Below, one piece after another: positions 34,909 through 44,043 of a stretch of 64,000 nt of DNA. The DNA lies in contig JAFGMI010000018.1 in NCBI GenBank assembly GCA_016927595.1, positions 1 through 64,000 of the forward strand, read 5' to 3'. Under the pieces are notes generated by a model, which was not told the origin of the DNA, did no database searches, and saw only the letters and a list, made by a program, of their open reading frames with translations. The translations under genes were made by a program, and so were the position numbers. The DNA comes from Melioribacteraceae bacterium (lineage in GTDB: Bacteria; Bacteroidota; Ignavibacteria; Ignavibacteriales; Melioribacteraceae). The first letter of the stretch is position 1; the number at the start of each line of letters is the position of its first letter.

Positions 34909-35575
34909 AATTGATTTAATAAAAACTTCAGTAAACGAAATTGTTAATTCAATTCCGCCGGATGTGATGCTGGTTGCCGCATCTAAAACGAGAACGGCAG
35001 AAGAAGTACAGGCGGCAATTGATGCCGGTATTAAAATTATCGGATACAATTATGTGCAAGAAGCCGAAAAGATTTTTCAAATCATCGGTAATCAGGTTCA
35101 ATGGCACCTGATCGGTCATTTACAGAAAAACAAGGTTAAAAAAGCGGTAAAAATATTTAATATGATCGAAACTATTGATTCGGTAGAACTTGCAGAGAAG
35201 GTTGATAAAGAATGCAGGCTGAACAATAAAATTATGCCTGTGCTGATTGAAATTAACAGCGGCGAAGAATCCAACAAAACAGGCGTGTTTCCTGAAGATG
35301 TTGACAGATTGATTTTTCAAATAAAAGATTTGCCCAATATAAGGATTAAAGGCTTGATGACTATGGGTCCGCGTTTCGGTGATCCGGAGAATTCCAGACC
35401 TTACTTTAAAACAACTAAAAAGGTATTCGACAGATTCAAAGATCAAAATATTCCCAACGTAGAGATGAGATACCTCTCAATGGGTATGAGTAACAGTTAC
35501 CCGATTGCTATTAAAGAAGGCGCTAATATAGTACGCATCGGGACAAAACTTTTTGGCACAAGATGTAAAATATAA
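34883..35575 (+). CDS. YggS family PLP-binding protein
   Basis: The 230-residue alanine-racemase-like barrel contains the PLP Lys35 in VAASKTR, the WHLIGHLQKNK motif, the NSGEESNKTG segment and the C-terminal MGMSNSYPIAIKEGANIVRIG phosphate-binding stretch. YggS/PROSC proteins keep PLP homeostasis and have no proven enzymatic reaction. The normally well-kept GENYVQE motif reads GYNYVQE here, with Glu replaced by Tyr. The start overlaps the oxidoreductase gene by 26 bases. Confidence 0.92.
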   Translation: MSEIIEQAEIDLIKTSVNEIVNSIPPDVMLVAASKTRTAEEVQAAIDAGIKIIGYNYVQEAEKIFQIIGNQVQWHLIGHLQKNKVKKAVKIFNMIETIDSVELAEKVDKECRLNNKIMPVLIEINSGEESNKTGVFPEDVDRLIFQIKDLPNIRIKGLMTMGPRFGDPENSRPYFKTTKKVFDRFKDQNIPNVEMRYLSMGMSNSYPIAIKEGANIVRIGTKLFGTRCKI

Positions 35576-35765
35576 AATTACATCAGGCAGATTTTATAAA
35601 TGACAGAAATAATTTTGAGAGTAAATATTTGAGACTTCTGAAAATATTACTTCTGAGTATAAATATGCGGTATGTTAGTTTATTTAATTATGCGGAATTC
35701 TCTGTTTATCTATGAAATAATTATAAGCGAATGATATTTATAATCGTCATTCCGGGGAAGATGAT

Positions 35766-36923
35766 ATGAACAGTTCGATGAGGGTAAGTCAGCTAGGCAA
35801 ATCTTCAATACATGAAATGACCAGGTTATCCGCACAGTATGAAGATGTTGCGTTTTTATCCTGGGCAAAGCCGGTATCCGACACACCAAAACATATAAAT
35901 GATGCGGCAATTGAAGCAATTCAAAAAGGATTTACTTCCGGTTATTCTCAAAGCGAAGGTTTACAGGAACTGCGCGAAGAAATAGCAAAGAAATTAAAAC
36001 GTGATAATAATATCAACGCGAATACTTCCGAAATAATTTTAACTGTTGGAGCAATTGAAGGTCTGGCTGTTGCAGTATTGGCAACAGTTGATCCGGGTGA
36101 TGAAGTCATTCTTCCTACACCGACATATTCAACACATATCACGCAAGTAAAACTTGCATCAGCAAAACCGGTTTTGGTTCCGCTTGTTGAAGAAATAAAT
36201 TATTCTCTGGATATTGAAGCAATCAAAAAAGCAATTACACCGAAAACAAAAGCAATAATGTTCTGCACGCCGAACAATCCAACCGGAACGGTATTTCCCG
36301 AAAAAGATCTTCGTCAGCTTGCGGATATTGCTTTGGAAAACAACTTAACGGTTATTGTTGATGAAGCGTACGAATATTTTGTATTCGATGATGAAAAACA
36401 TTTCAGCATAGCTTCAATTCCTAAGTTAAAGAATAATGTAATTACAGCATATACATTCACCAAAACCTATGCTATGACGGGCTGGCGTATCGGTTACCTG
36501 GTTGCAGAAAAAGAAAGAATAACTCAAATCAAGAAAGCACACATTCCGTTCGCAATCTGTGCCCCTGTAGTTTCTCAATATGCAGCACTTGCAGCGCTTA
36601 AGGGTAGTCAGGATTCAGTTGATAAATTCCGCAGTGAATACTTAAGCGCCCGAAACCTGATGTGCGGGAGACTCGATAAGCTTGATTCGGTTTTCAGTTA
36701 CGTTAAGCCAGGCGGGTCGTATCTGATGTTTCCTAAAATTATATCGGAAAACAAAGTTGATTCAGTAGAGTTCAGTAAAAGACTATTAGCCGATGTAAAA
36801 GTGTCAACCACTCCGGGGATTGCTTTCGGATTTACAGGTGAGGGACATATACGGCTTTCGTTTTGTGTGCCTGAAGAAATGATTAACAAAGCATTCGACA
36901 GAATGGAAAAATATTTCAAATAA
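35766..36923 (+). CDS. PLP-dependent aminotransferase, class I (aspartate aminotransferase-like)
   Basis: The 385-residue fold-type I aminotransferase has GYSQSEGLQELREEIA, TVGAIEGLAVAVLA, the CTPNNPTGTVFPE motif and the PLP lysine in YTFTKTYAMTGWRIGYL. It transfers amino groups between an amino acid and a 2-oxoacid; the class (AspC/methionine/aromatic-type) is recognisable but exact substrates are not. A 190-base gap precedes it and the psd gene follows after 17 bases. Confidence 0.9.
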   Translation: MNSSMRVSQLGKSSIHEMTRLSAQYEDVAFLSWAKPVSDTPKHINDAAIEAIQKGFTSGYSQSEGLQELREEIAKKLKRDNNINANTSEIILTVGAIEGLAVAVLATVDPGDEVILPTPTYSTHITQVKLASAKPVLVPLVEEINYSLDIEAIKKAITPKTKAIMFCTPNNPTGTVFPEKDLRQLADIALENNLTVIVDEAYEYFVFDDEKHFSIASIPKLKNNVITAYTFTKTYAMTGWRIGYLVAEKERITQIKKAHIPFAICAPVVSQYAALAALKGSQDSVDKFRSEYLSARNLMCGRLDKLDSVFSYVKPGGSYLMFPKIISENKVDSVEFSKRLLADVKVSTTPGIAFGFTGEGHIRLSFCVPEEMINKAFDRMEKYFK

Positions 36924-36940
36924 AAAACATTAATACAAAA

Positions 36941-37591
36941 ATGATACTATCAACAAGAAATACTCTGGTCGGGAAACTTGCCGATAAGCTCGGTTTAACC
37001 AAAAATTTTAACAAATATACCGAAGTAAAATTCGATCCAAACGATAATGTTTTTATCAGTCCGGTCGAAGCAAAGGTTATGAAGGTCGGCGATATAAACT
37101 CAGAAGGTTTACTCGTTTCGAAGAACGGTAAAAAAATAGCTCTCAATAATTTCATCGGAGATTACGCAAAAAATTTTATCGGCGGTAAGTACATAAATTT
37201 TTATCTGAATCCCGGCAACAAGCATTTTTGGGTAACGCCATATGATGGGAAATTTATTTACACCCAAAAAAATGAAGGTAAATCCTGGCTCCCCGTTTTT
37301 GTCGGGTTGGAAAATCTTTTAGGAATAGAAATGTTCAGCAGAGCTGTAAAAAAGAACGCCTCAATTGGTTCTGTATACCAGACAAAGGATTTTCTAATGG
37401 CAATAATTGCGATCGGATCTCTGAATGTAAACAGAATTTATATCGATTACGAAGAAATGCAGAATTATGACAAAGGCACGCCCTGCGGGTATTTTGCAAT
37501 CGGTTCTTCATTGCTTCTATGCTTCCCGGGTTATTTAAATATTTTAGTCGAGGAAAAGTCCGATATTCAAATCGGACAGAGGATTTTGTAA
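36941..37591 (+). CDS. Phosphatidylserine decarboxylase family protein
   Basis: The 216-residue protein matches the short psd family: VFISPVEAKVMKVG, NFYLNPGNKHFWVTPYDGKF (substrate/His region), VAIIAIGSLNVN-type strand and the cleavage segment GYFAIGSS, where Gly188-Ser189 would cut itself to yield a pyruvoyl group. It would form phosphatidylethanolamine at the inner membrane. No obvious membrane helix is seen. The TAA stop shares its last base with the peptide deformylase ATG (TAATG), a strong sign of translational coupling. Confidence 0.85.
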   Translation: MILSTRNTLVGKLADKLGLTKNFNKYTEVKFDPNDNVFISPVEAKVMKVGDINSEGLLVSKNGKKIALNNFIGDYAKNFIGGKYINFYLNPGNKHFWVTPYDGKFIYTQKNEGKSWLPVFVGLENLLGIEMFSRAVKKNASIGSVYQTKDFLMAIIAIGSLNVNRIYIDYEEMQNYDKGTPCGYFAIGSSLLLCFPGYLNILVEEKSDIQIGQRIL

Positions 37592-38079
37592 TGAAAAAGT
37601 ATTCATTAAGAATTTATCCTGATTCAGTGTTAAGAGACACTGCATCCCATGTTAACAACATAGATGAAACATCATATCAACTTATAAAAAGCATGTCCGA
37701 TATTATGTACGACAACCGTGCAATAGGATTAGCCGCCCCGCAGATAGGAGTATTAAAACGAATCGTTGTTGTTGATATCGGCGAGGAGCTTATAACAATG
37801 ATTAATCCCGAAATACTTTCAGGATTCGGAAAAGAACCGCTTGAAGAAGGCTGTTTAAGTTTACCTAATACGAAAGTAAATGTTGACAGGAAAGTGAATC
37901 TCTTTGTGAGATATACCGATAAAAATGAAAAAGAATTTGAAAGAGAATTCAAAGACTTAACAGCGCGGGTTATTCAGCATGAAATAGACCATTTAAATGG
38001 TGTGCTCATAATCGACCATGCACCTGTAATAGATAAATCTATATTCAGCTTCGATAACAAATTTAAAAACAAAAAGTAA
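37591..38079 (+). CDS. def: Peptide deformylase
   Basis: From the ATG at 37591 the 162-residue protein has all three deformylase motifs: AIGLAAPQIG (residues 44-53), EGCLSLP (Cys88 as metal ligand) and HEIDH (His130 and His134). It removes the formyl group from nascent proteins. An in-frame upstream ATG at 37519 lies inside psd and is not used. The gene is coupled to psd by the TAATG overlap and followed after 33 bases by an MBL-fold gene. Confidence 0.95.
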   Translation: MKKYSLRIYPDSVLRDTASHVNNIDETSYQLIKSMSDIMYDNRAIGLAAPQIGVLKRIVVVDIGEELITMINPEILSGFGKEPLEEGCLSLPNTKVNVDRKVNLFVRYTDKNEKEFEREFKDLTARVIQHEIDHLNGVLIIDHAPVIDKSIFSFDNKFKNKK

Positions 38080-38112
38080 TTGAATTCATTGTTAATTTTT
38101 ACCGGAGACAAA

Positions 38113-38865
38113 ATGCCAGAGATCAGTAAGACCATCGGAAATGAAAACGATACGATTACTATAACAATCTTATACGATAATAACCCCCTGATTGAAGGCT
38201 TACAAACTGATTGGGGCTTTGCCTGTTTTATTGATACAGGAAAAAATAAAATTCTTTTCGACACCGGCGACAACGGGAATATTCTTCTAAGTAATATGAA
38301 AAAACTTCACATGGATTTTCAGATTATTGATACTGTTTTTCTGTCTCACTTTCATCACGATCATACCGGCGGTTTAAGGAAACTGCTTCAATTTAATCCG
38401 AATGTAAATGTTTGTTTCCCTCAGTCATTTCCTGCTGAATTAGTTACACTGATAAATGAAAGCGGAGCTAAGCCGGTTCCCGTTTCCGATTTCACGGAAA
38501 TTTTGCCGCAAATATTTTCAACAGGTGAAATTAAAGCTGCAATACCCGAACAATCGCTTGTTATCCGAAAAGGGAAAGATCTGATTATTATTACGGGCTG
38601 TGCTCATCCGGGAATAGTAACCATTCTTAAAAAAGTTAAAAGCGAATTCCCCGATGAAATAATATATCTTGTTTTGGGAGGATTCCATTTACATCGGTTC
38701 AATGAAGATGAAATTAATGATGTGATTCATGAATTTTCCGATATGGGAGTTCTTAATGTCGCACCGACTCATTGTTCGGGTGATAATGCCCGAAGTATGT
38801 TCAGAGATGTTTTTGATGCTGATTATGAGGAAGCCGGCGTTGGAAAAGTTTTTATTATTAAATAA
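38113..38865 (+). CDS. MBL-fold metallohydrolase (COG1237-type)
   Basis: The protein has about 250 residues from ATG 38113 (CGGAG five bases upstream). It has the metallo-beta-lactamase fold with HFHHDHTGG, ILFDTGDNG, GCAHPG and a late APTHCSGDNA His. The wide spacing and the GFHLHRF segment fit the COG1237 group, whose archaeal members act in methanopterin synthesis; in bacteria the role is open. Two metal ions are expected. Confidence 0.87.
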   Translation: MPEISKTIGNENDTITITILYDNNPLIEGLQTDWGFACFIDTGKNKILFDTGDNGNILLSNMKKLHMDFQIIDTVFLSHFHHDHTGGLRKLLQFNPNVNVCFPQSFPAELVTLINESGAKPVPVSDFTEILPQIFSTGEIKAAIPEQSLVIRKGKDLIIITGCAHPGIVTILKKVKSEFPDEIIYLVLGGFHLHRFNEDEINDVIHEFSDMGVLNVAPTHCSGDNARSMFRDVFDADYEEAGVGKVFIIK

Positions 38866-38881
38866 CGGAAACGATTAGACT

Positions 38882-39796
38882 ATGGCTAAATTCGGACTGG
38901 CATTAGGAGGAGGAGGAGCGAGAGGTCTGGCACACATCGGCATACTGAAAGTGCTGGAGAAAGAAAAAATTAAAGTCGATGCAATAACCGGCTGCAGTAT
39001 AGGTTCCCTTATCGGCGGATTGTACGCTTATCTCGGCAGTGCAGTCAGAGTGGAGGAATATATCCGCGAGATTGTTCGGAATCCGAAATTTATTGAACTT
39101 GGTATTTATAAGCTTCGCAAAAATGAAAAGCCTGATAAAAGTTATTTCGAACAGTTTTTTGATTATCTTGAAATACGCTACAATGTGCTGAAATCTTTGA
39201 ATCAGCCATCTTACTTTGATGAAGAGAGCACTAACGAATTATACAAGTTAATACCTGATGTACAGCTCGAAAGTCTGGAGATAAAGTTTTCAGCAATAGC
39301 TACCGATCTTATTTCCGGTGAAGAGATAAACTTTACCGGGGGTAGTCTGAGAGAAGTTATAAAAGCAAGTTCGGCGATCCCCGGGATATTTCCTCCGGTT
39401 AAATATCAGAATTATTTTCTCGTTGACGGAGGTGCTTCGGAAAGCGTGCCTGCTGGCAGGGTAAAGGACCTGGGTGCCGATAGAGTTTTAGCTATTGATG
39501 TAATGCGTCCTATTAAATCCGTAACGCAACCTAAAAATGTAATTGATATTCTTTACCGGACAGAAGATATAACCTCGTTTCATCTTTCTATATTAAGATT
39601 ACGCGACGCTGACTTAGTCGTTCGCCCCAATGTTAAACATCTGAGCTGGACCGACTACGATAAAATTGATGAAATTATAGCAGCAGGCGAAAAAGCAGCC
39701 ACCGAGAATATGCCGGCAATAAAAAAACTGGTCCAAAGCAATTTGCTGTATCTTAAAATCAAACATCAGTTTAAGGTGCTTAATGGAGAAAAATAA
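38882..39796 (+). CDS. Patatin-like phospholipase (RssA/NTE type)
   Basis: The 304-residue protein shows the patatin signature: oxyanion loop LGGGGARGLAHIG, nucleophile motif GCSIG (Ser39), and the DGG of VDGGASESVPAG with catalytic Asp. It should hydrolyse acyl lipids in the cytoplasm or at the inner membrane. It follows an MBL-fold gene by 16 bases in a run that also contains psd, so it may be part of phospholipid turnover. Confidence 0.93.
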   Translation: MAKFGLALGGGGARGLAHIGILKVLEKEKIKVDAITGCSIGSLIGGLYAYLGSAVRVEEYIREIVRNPKFIELGIYKLRKNEKPDKSYFEQFFDYLEIRYNVLKSLNQPSYFDEESTNELYKLIPDVQLESLEIKFSAIATDLISGEEINFTGGSLREVIKASSAIPGIFPPVKYQNYFLVDGGASESVPAGRVKDLGADRVLAIDVMRPIKSVTQPKNVIDILYRTEDITSFHLSILRLRDADLVVRPNVKHLSWTDYDKIDEIIAAGEKAATENMPAIKKLVQSNLLYLKIKHQFKVLNGEK

Positions 39797-39831
39797 TATT
39801 TCAAAATGCCCTAATAAAACGTGTGTTTAAA

Positions 39832-40476
39832 ATGGCAAGAACCGAACCCTTTGACAAATATTTAACCGAATACGAAAACTGGTTCGAAATAAACCGCTAT
39901 GTATACGGTTCCGAAGTTGATGCAGTAAGACATTTTATTCCAGCCGGCAGAAAGGGAATCGAAATAGGAATAGGCTCCGGGCGATTCGCAGTACCTTTGA
40001 AAATTAAAGAAGGTATTGAGCCATCCGCTGCAATGAGGGATTTCTCATCACGGCTGGGGTTAAAAGTATACGACGGAACGGCTGAAAATATTCCTCTTAA
40101 AGATAATCTTTACGATTTCGTTCTGATGGTAACTACAATATGTTTCGTAGACGATGCAGTAAAAGCGCTGATGGAGGCAAAAAGAATTTTAAAGCCTGGC
40201 GGATATCTTATCATCGGACTGGTTGATAAAAAAAGTACGCTTGGCAGAATATATGAAAGTATAAAAGAGCAGAATAAATTTTACAAGTATGCAACGTTTT
40301 ATTCAACTGAAGACATAAAACAATATTTGAAAATTACAGGTTTTTGCAAGATAGAAACTATCCAGACCGTTTTCGGTGAACTGCACGATATTCGTAATGT
40401 GCAAAAATTCAAAGAGGGTTTCGGTGAAGGAGGATTTGTAGTAATAAAAGCGGAAAAAATAGTTTATGATATTTAA
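39832..40476 (+). CDS. Class I SAM-dependent methyltransferase
   Basis: The protein has about 214 residues. It has the Rossmann motif I (GIEIGIGSGRFAVPL), a short motif II (EGIEPS), the LYDFVLMVTTICFVDD strand and the post-III ILKPGGYLIIG, as in small-molecule methyltransferases of the COG2226 group. The ATG at 39832 is chosen because an upstream ATG at 39823 lacks a clear ribosome-binding site. The substrate cannot be told. Confidence 0.88.
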   Translation: MARTEPFDKYLTEYENWFEINRYVYGSEVDAVRHFIPAGRKGIEIGIGSGRFAVPLKIKEGIEPSAAMRDFSSRLGLKVYDGTAENIPLKDNLYDFVLMVTTICFVDDAVKALMEAKRILKPGGYLIIGLVDKKSTLGRIYESIKEQNKFYKYATFYSTEDIKQYLKITGFCKIETIQTVFGELHDIRNVQKFKEGFGEGGFVVIKAEKIVYDI

Positions 40477-40518
40477 AATTATTTTCGAACATATTTATGC
40501 GGGAAGCTGCCGGATAGA

Positions 40519-40989
40519 ATGAAAAAAGGGCTTACTAAAATATTATGGCATTGTACCTTAATCGCCGTATTTTCAATACTTGTAAATAATACGGTTTTTA
40601 TTCATACGCATATCCTGCCTGACGGAAGAATTATTCAGCATGCTCATCCGTTTAATTTTTCCGGTGAAAAATCCGGTTCGCAACCTCATCACAAACATAC
40701 TTCAAAAGAATTTTTGCTGCTTTCATATGTCTATGAATTATTCAGCAACTCGATTATTTATTTTATTGCAATAGTATTTTTATTAAGACGTATTTCAGAA
40801 CATAGTCACTCTGGGGTAGTAAAATTATTTCCTTTCGGGATTAAAAGAGTAAAAACTCCGCGAGCGTCTCCGCAATTACTGTTATCTCAAAATTATGGTT
40901 CACTTAAGATTGGTTTATTTAATTTATTTTCCAGGAGAAACAGTAATGAAAAAAATATTTGTGTGTTTATTAATATTGCTTTTTGTTAA
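40519..40989 (+). CDS. His-rich membrane-anchored hypothetical protein
   Basis: The 156-residue protein has an N-terminal hydrophobic segment (about residues 9-27), a His-rich stretch (HTHILPDGRIIQHAHPF, then QPHHKHTSK) and a second hydrophobic helix (about 75-92). The topology puts the His-rich loop in the periplasm. The C-terminus is basic. The end overlaps the start of the TonB receptor gene by 44 bases in another frame, so they are co-transcribed. I do not recognise a function; a metal-binding periplasmic partner of the receptor is plausible inference. Confidence 0.7.
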   Translation: MKKGLTKILWHCTLIAVFSILVNNTVFIHTHILPDGRIIQHAHPFNFSGEKSGSQPHHKHTSKEFLLLSYVYELFSNSIIYFIAIVFLLRRISEHSHSGVVKLFPFGIKRVKTPRASPQLLLSQNYGSLKIGLFNLFSRRNSNEKNICVFINIAFC

Positions 40990-43216
40990 AGAATTTGAAG
41001 CTCAGCAAAGGAATCCTAAAGTTGAAGGATATGTAAATTCAGAAAGTAAACCTTTAGCCGGAGCTAATATTATTATAAAAGGAACAACAATAGGTGCAAT
41101 AACAAATAAAGACGGTTATTATTATTTGGCAAATTTACCGAGGGGTAATTTTATTTTGAAAGCTTCTTTTGTCGGTTATAAATCAAAAGAAACTGAGGTT
41201 AGATTACGAGGGCGTCATTTGATAAAAGTAAATTTTGATCTTGAGGAAGATTTGATACAAACCGAGAGTATCATAGTAAGTGCAAGCCGTCAGGAAGAAA
41301 ATAGAAAAGATGCGTCGGTTGTTGTTAATGTCTTGAATCCAAGGACGTACGAATCAACAAACTCATTGAATCTTGCAGATGGTTTATCTTTTCAATCCGG
41401 CTTGCGGCTCGAAACAAACTGCCAGAACTGCGGATTCCAGCAGGTGCGCATTAACGGTTTGGAAGGACCTTATTCACAAATACTAATAGACAGCAAACCG
41501 ATTTTCAGCGCCCTCAACAGCGTTTACGGTATCGAACAAATTCCGGCAAATATGATTGACAGGGTTGAAATTGTGCGCGGCGGGGGTTCGGCATTGTACG
41601 GCTCAAATGCAATAGGCGGAACAATTAACATTATTACTAAAACGCCTTCGGAAAATTCATTTCAGATTGCTAGTAATTTTTCGTTTTTGGATTACCGCAT
41701 TCCGGATCAAACTATAACTTTAAATACAACTTTAGTTAACGAAGATTATAACACAGGCATTTCTGTTTTTGGCGCTTACCGGAAAAGAATGCAGTTTGAT
41801 GAAAACGGCGACGGTTTTTCTGAAATTGGAAAGATTGATAATCATACATTAGGATTTAAATCTTTCTATAAACCTTCTTTGCAAAGCAAGATCAATCTTG
41901 AATTTCATACTCTCCGCGAATTCAGAAGGGGCGGAAACAAATTCGATTTACAGCCGCATGAAAGCGACATTACCGAACAGATTCAGCATCAAATTAATAG
42001 CGGAGGTATCGATTATTCTTATCTAAAAAGTTCGTCTGCGTTTAATATATATTTTTCTTTACAAAATATAGAACGAAAAAGCTATTACGGCGCGCAGCAA
42101 AACCCCAATGCTTACGGTTCAACAACCGACCTTACTATTGCATCGGGCATTCAATATACCGGTAATTTAAAACATTTAATTTTTGCTCCCGCTGTTTTTA
42201 CAGCCGGCTTCGAATATCAATCGAATCGTTTAAAAGATGAAACCCCCGGATATAATAGAGAGATTAATCAAAATGTAGAAATCGGCGGAATTTACGTGCA
42301 AAGCGAATGGAGTTTTAATAATATTAAGTATCTCGTTGGCGCACGTTTTGACAAGAATAATTTAATTGATGATATCATAATAAGTCCGCGCACAACACTT
42401 TTATACAGGTTCGCCGAGGAAATTCAAACAAGAATTACTTATGCTAAAGGTTATCGTGCGCCACAGGCATTTGATGAGGATCTGCACATTACGGCTGTTG
42501 GAGGAGAAGTAATTTTAATTCAACTGGCAGAAGGTTTAAAAACGGAAAACTCAAACACCTTTAGTGCATCGTTGGATTTATATCCTTCATTTGGAAAAAT
42601 GCAGACTAATATTTTGCTCGAAACTTTTTATACAAAACTTAATGATGTTTTTGTATTGAATGAAGTTGGCATAGATCCGCATGGGAACAAAATAGTTGAA
42701 CGGCAAAACGGAAGCGGCGCAGAAGTTTACGGACTTAATTTCGAAACAAAATTTGTTCCCAACAATCATATTAGTTTGCAGTTGGGTTTTACGGCACAAA
42801 GGAGTTTATATATTCAACCACAGCAATGGTCGGATGATTCAACACTTTTACCAATAAGACAAATGCCGCGTACTCCCGATAAGTATGGATATTTTACATT
42901 GAGTTATAGATCATTAACGAACTTTGATTTTTCTGTTTCCGGCATTTATACCGGTAGTATGTATGTACCTCATTACGCCGGGTTTATACAAAACGATTTG
43001 TTCGAAAAGAGTGAGGATTTTTTTGAATGCAATATTAAAATGGGTTACACTTTTGTACTTTCGAATAAAGTAAACATTCAATTAAACGGCGGTATTCAAA
43101 ATATTATCAACAACTATCAAAAAGATTTTGACAAGGGAATATTTAGAGATGCCGGTTATATATATGGTCCGTCACGACCCCGAACATTATTTGTCGGACT
43201 AAAGGTAAGTGGTTGA
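40946..43216 (+). CDS. TonB-dependent receptor with carboxypeptidase-like N-domain and CxxC plug
   Basis: The protein has about 756 residues from ATG 40946 (AGGAG upstream). A signal peptide (ending EAQ) leads to a carboxypeptidase-regulatory-like domain (KVEGYVNSESKPLAGANIIIKG). The plug follows (IIVSASRQEENRKDASVVVNVL, then VEIVRGGGSALYGSNAIGGTINIIT) and then a long barrel with RPRTLFVGLKVSG at the end. The plug contains NCQNCGFQQVRINGLEG, a CxxC pair seen in a subset of Bacteroidota receptors. Together with the His-rich neighbour it suggests uptake of a metal or metal complex; the substrate is not proven. Confidence 0.9.
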   Translation: MKKIFVCLLILLFVKEFEAQQRNPKVEGYVNSESKPLAGANIIIKGTTIGAITNKDGYYYLANLPRGNFILKASFVGYKSKETEVRLRGRHLIKVNFDLEEDLIQTESIIVSASRQEENRKDASVVVNVLNPRTYESTNSLNLADGLSFQSGLRLETNCQNCGFQQVRINGLEGPYSQILIDSKPIFSALNSVYGIEQIPANMIDRVEIVRGGGSALYGSNAIGGTINIITKTPSENSFQIASNFSFLDYRIPDQTITLNTTLVNEDYNTGISVFGAYRKRMQFDENGDGFSEIGKIDNHTLGFKSFYKPSLQSKINLEFHTLREFRRGGNKFDLQPHESDITEQIQHQINSGGIDYSYLKSSSAFNIYFSLQNIERKSYYGAQQNPNAYGSTTDLTIASGIQYTGNLKHLIFAPAVFTAGFEYQSNRLKDETPGYNREINQNVEIGGIYVQSEWSFNNIKYLVGARFDKNNLIDDIIISPRTTLLYRFAEEIQTRITYAKGYRAPQAFDEDLHITAVGGEVILIQLAEGLKTENSNTFSASLDLYPSFGKMQTNILLETFYTKLNDVFVLNEVGIDPHGNKIVERQNGSGAEVYGLNFETKFVPNNHISLQLGFTAQRSLYIQPQQWSDDSTLLPIRQMPRTPDKYGYFTLSYRSLTNFDFSVSGIYTGSMYVPHYAGFIQNDLFEKSEDFFECNIKMGYTFVLSNKVNIQLNGGIQNIINNYQKDFDKGIFRDAGYIYGPSRPRTLFVGLKVSG

Positions 43217-43310
43217 AAATATTATAACTCAAATTAATGTATGTGGACCGATATTAAGTTGCGGGCATCTTATTTAGTAGAATTAGTAAAAATCTGCTAA
43301 AGGAACAAAT

Positions 43311-43598
43311 ATGACAAAAGATGAAATACTTAACGAGCTGGAAAAAGTAGGTCACCCGGCTATTAATTATTCATTAATTAAACTTGGAATAGTAACGGAT
43401 GTTGAATTTAAGGATAACAAAGTATCTGTTGTTTTTGCTTTTCCGTTTCCCAACATACCGGTTGCCGGGATGCTTGTTAACTCTATTGAGCAGCCGGTTA
43501 AATCGTTAGGTTTAGATTTAGAATATAAAATAAGAGTAATGAACGAAGAAGAAAAAATGCGCTTTTTGCAATTGGAAGCCGAAGCATGGAAAGGTTGA
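43311..43598 (+). CDS. DUF59/MIP18 family iron-sulfur assembly-like protein
   Basis: The 95-residue protein has the MIP18/DUF59 pattern: MTKDEILNELEKVGHPAINYSLIKLGIV, a short strand VVFAFPFPNIPVAGM and a helix NSIEQPVKSLG. Members act with Fe-S carrier or Mrp/ApbC proteins. It lacks the metal-binding Cys of some relatives. A 94-base gap follows the TonB gene, and the VOC gene begins 13 bases after it. Confidence 0.75.
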   Translation: MTKDEILNELEKVGHPAINYSLIKLGIVTDVEFKDNKVSVVFAFPFPNIPVAGMLVNSIEQPVKSLGLDLEYKIRVMNEEEKMRFLQLEAEAWKG

Positions 43599-43611
43599 TG
43601 GGGATAATGAA

Positions 43612-44028
43612 ATGACTAATTCTTTAATGCATGTTGGATTGCATGTTTTAGAAAAAGATGTCCAAGATTTCTATAAAGAGATTCTAGATTGTCAAACTAA
43701 AAGAACTTTTACGCTGCAACCCGATGATGCTTTCCCGATCTTTGGTATTAATCAAGAAGTAACTGTTCAATTAGTATCCTGCGGCGGTATTGAACTTGAG
43801 CTTTTTGCGGGAGACAAAAAAAACGAAATTCCAACTTTCGGACATTTATGCTTTCAGTCGACCGAAGCGGATAAAATATTTGATAAAGCTTGTAAGGCTG
43901 GTTTTCGAACATTTATACGTAAAAGAAATTTAAATGAAACGTATTTTATAAGCGACAATAACAATAACCTGTTCGAAATAAAGAAGCCTGCAAATAATTT
44001 TCAACAAATCGAATCAACATTGAAATAA
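43612..44028 (+). CDS. VOC (glyoxalase-like) superfamily protein
   Basis: The 138-residue protein shows the paired beta-alpha-beta-beta-beta layout of the VOC fold: LMHVGLHVLEKDVQDFYKEIL then GHLCFQSTEADKIFDKACKAGF and ETYFISDNNNNLFEIKKPA. Likely metal-ligand residues are His near the start of each half and Glu at FEI. Catalytic partners or substrate cannot be read from the sequence. It is squeezed between the DUF59 gene and the large flavin reductase gene, so joint function is possible. Confidence 0.78.
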   Translation: MTNSLMHVGLHVLEKDVQDFYKEILDCQTKRTFTLQPDDAFPIFGINQEVTVQLVSCGGIELELFAGDKKNEIPTFGHLCFQSTEADKIFDKACKAGFRTFIRKRNLNETYFISDNNNNLFEIKKPANNFQQIESTLK

Positions 44029-44043
44029 GGATTAAGAAATACT

